Source of the DNA: CAMEON01 sp045577755
GTDB lineage: Bacteria; Bacillota; Clostridia; Oscillospirales; CAG-272
Assembly: GCA_045577755.1 (NCBI GenBank)
Contig: JAZNJA010000080.1
Span: forward strand, 1 to 21,023
Reading direction: 5' to 3'
DNA length: 21,023 nucleotides
A program made the translations under genes and the position numbers. The notes under the pieces were generated by a model that was not told the origin of the DNA, did not search any database, and saw only the letters and a program-made list of their open reading frames with translations. Positions 19,880 to 21,023 of the stretch are shown piece after piece; position 1 is the stretch's first letter; each line of letters starts with the position of its first letter.

Positions 19880-20866
19880 ATGCAAGAGCGCTATGGAACA
19901 GTTCTGCCCATCGGAGTCGGGCTCTACAAGAAGACGCCCGCGGCTGACCGCCGGGTGGGCATCGCGTACACCACCTGGAACACCGCCACCCATCCCCGTT
20001 GGGGCGCGGGCACCTGGGATATCCCCCTGGACGGTCCCTACATTTCGGAGGACCCCGCCATCATCCGCAAGCACGGAATCCTGCTCCGCGACGCGGGCAT
20101 TGACTTCGTCTTCGTGGATTGGACCAACAATACCTGCTACGATCCCGTGGCCCAGAGAGACAAGCTGGAGACCTTCCGTATGATCGAGGAGGCTACCGAC
20201 GTTCTCTTTGCGGAGTGGTCCAAGCTGGAGGGCGCTCCCAAGATCTGCATCTTCGCGGGTCCCGGCCACAGTATGCCCGAGAACCTGGAGAACGGCAACC
20301 ACCAGAAGAAGGTGGATCAGATCTGGCGGGATTACGCCTCCAAATACCCCGACCTGTACTATCAGTACGACGGCAAGCCTCTGCTCATGTGCTACGGTGC
20401 CACCCCCAACTTCTACGGAGCGGATCCCGTCTGGACCGATGACCGATTCACGGTGCGCTGGGTCACGGGGTACGTTGGCCAGCAGGATAATCTGTACGAT
20501 CCCGAGACCATGCGCTCCTACCACTTCTGGAGCTGGGAGGAGAGAGGCACCCAGACCTACACCGTCAAGGACGGGAAGGTAGAATGCATCTCGGTCACCG
20601 CCTCCAGCCGCGCCCAGGGTAAGGAAGGGGATCGCGGCTATATCCCCGCCCGAGGCCGACGAAACGGCGATACCTTCCGCGAGCAGTTCGGCAGAGCCAT
20701 TGAACTGGGCGCAGGTATGGTGCTCCTGATCTCGTGGAACGAGTGGACCACGGGGGAGCAGCTCTCCATGGAGATCTCCAAGGACCTGGAGCCCTCCAAG
20801 ACGTTGGGGACGTTCTACTACGATCTCATGAAGGAGCAGATCGCGCTGTTCAAAGAGAAGGTATGA
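19880..20866 (+). CDS. GH99/GH71-like TIM-barrel protein
   Basis: This 328-residue protein has no signal peptide or membrane segment, so it is probably cytosolic. It contains VGIAYTTWNT, AGIDFVFVDWTNN (about 73-85), KICIFAGPG, WVTGYVGQQ, FWSWEERGTQ and VLLISWNEWTTGEQLS (about 282-297). Strand-loop motifs ending in DWTNN, WEE and WNEW resemble GH99, GH71 and related TIM-barrel glycosidase-like families. The acidic residues of WEE and NEW are candidates for catalysis. The exact family and substrate (an alpha-linked glycan is plausible) are inference. The ATG has AAGGAGG seven bases upstream. The gene is monocistronic with its own promoter and terminator. No sugar transporter or regulator lies beside it in the window. 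Confidence 0.7.
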   Translation: MQERYGTVLPIGVGLYKKTPAADRRVGIAYTTWNTATHPRWGAGTWDIPLDGPYISEDPAIIRKHGILLRDAGIDFVFVDWTNNTCYDPVAQRDKLETFRMIEEATDVLFAEWSKLEGAPKICIFAGPGHSMPENLENGNHQKKVDQIWRDYASKYPDLYYQYDGKPLLMCYGATPNFYGADPVWTDDRFTVRWVTGYVGQQDNLYDPETMRSYHFWSWEERGTQTYTVKDGKVECISVTASSRAQGKEGDRGYIPARGRRNGDTFREQFGRAIELGAGMVLLISWNEWTTGEQLSMEISKDLEPSKTLGTFYYDLMKEQIALFKEKV

Positions 20867-20883
20867 CCCCCCACCCGTATACG

Positions 20884-20934
20884 AAGGGGCTGAGTCAAAA
20901 GCTTTTCAGAAAGCGAATGGCTCAGCCCTTTTCT
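20884..20934 (+). terminator. Intrinsic terminator of the GH99/GH71-like gene
   Basis: AAGGGGCTGAG (from 20884) pairs with CTCAGCCCTT (20921-20930), followed by TT and C; the inner part can form a smaller stem with AAGCTTTTC. It can also act on the opposite strand. Confidence 0.8.
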
Positions 20935-20962
20935 ATGTAAGCCAACACTTATAAGCCCCAAC

Positions 20963-20987
20963 AAAAGAAAAAGCCTCCAAAAGAGGC
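20963..20987 (-). terminator. Intrinsic terminator of a minus-strand gene beyond the window
   Basis: On the minus strand GCCTC and GAGGC form a short stem with loop TTTTG, followed by TTTTTCTTTTG. A minus-strand gene should end just right of base 21023. Bases 20988-21023 contain no recognisable gene. Confidence 0.7.
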
Positions 20988-21023
20988 CAAAATGAGTACG
21001 ACAAAAAGAGGATCCCAAGATCC

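Overview
The window looks like the start of a metagenome-derived contig from a high-GC gut Clostridia member, probably Oscillospirales-like. The reasons are strong AAGGAGG ribosome sites, sigma-A promoters of the TTGACA-17-TATAAT type, a tRNA gene with an encoded CCA end, an FtsK/SpoIIIE translocase, TEAP-linker surface proteins and GC-rich codon use. This placement is inference from style, not from a search.

Layout. Bases 1-190 are an assembly artefact: positions 108-190 are an MGI/BGI DNBSEQ library adapter, flanked by two partly identical pieces of one coding region. A 5'-truncated two-domain protein gene follows (192-1172). On the minus strand come a DUF2500-like membrane protein, then an operon of a DJ-1 family protein, 5-formyltetrahydrofolate cyclo-ligase and a CPBP intramembrane protease. 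Next are an XRE regulator with its own promoter and a TauE/SafE permease split into two half-size genes. Bases 6540-9863 (plus) encode FtsK/SpoIIIE with a histone-like tail and a very long acidic linker.

The central part (10093-15364) is the most interesting. A secreted beta-propeller-like protein and a secreted CBM9-like protein end in nearly the same C-terminal signal: a TEAP-type linker, K(G/S)CGSTV, a hydrophobic segment, then RKK. Between them lies a two-gene operon of an Lgt-family membrane enzyme and a CPBP glutamic-type intramembrane protease. Known Cys-containing C-terminal sorting signals (MYXO-CTERM, Synergist-CTERM and others) are thought to be processed by CPBP-type proteases (myxosortases). 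The block could therefore be an undescribed C-terminal Cys sorting/lipidation system with two of its substrates. This is a hypothesis drawn from gene order and motifs.

The right part holds a small two-TM protein, an ECF-like sigma factor with a ~390-residue C-terminal extension, thiamine diphosphokinase, tRNA-Ser(GGA) and a GH99/GH71-like TIM-barrel protein with a long structured leader. Two ~255-bp palindromic, MITE-like elements (16073-16327 and 18337-18590) share related outer ends. The first lies between a consensus promoter and the gene it should drive. Most genes have recognisable promoters and intrinsic terminators, so transcription units can be read fairly directly.
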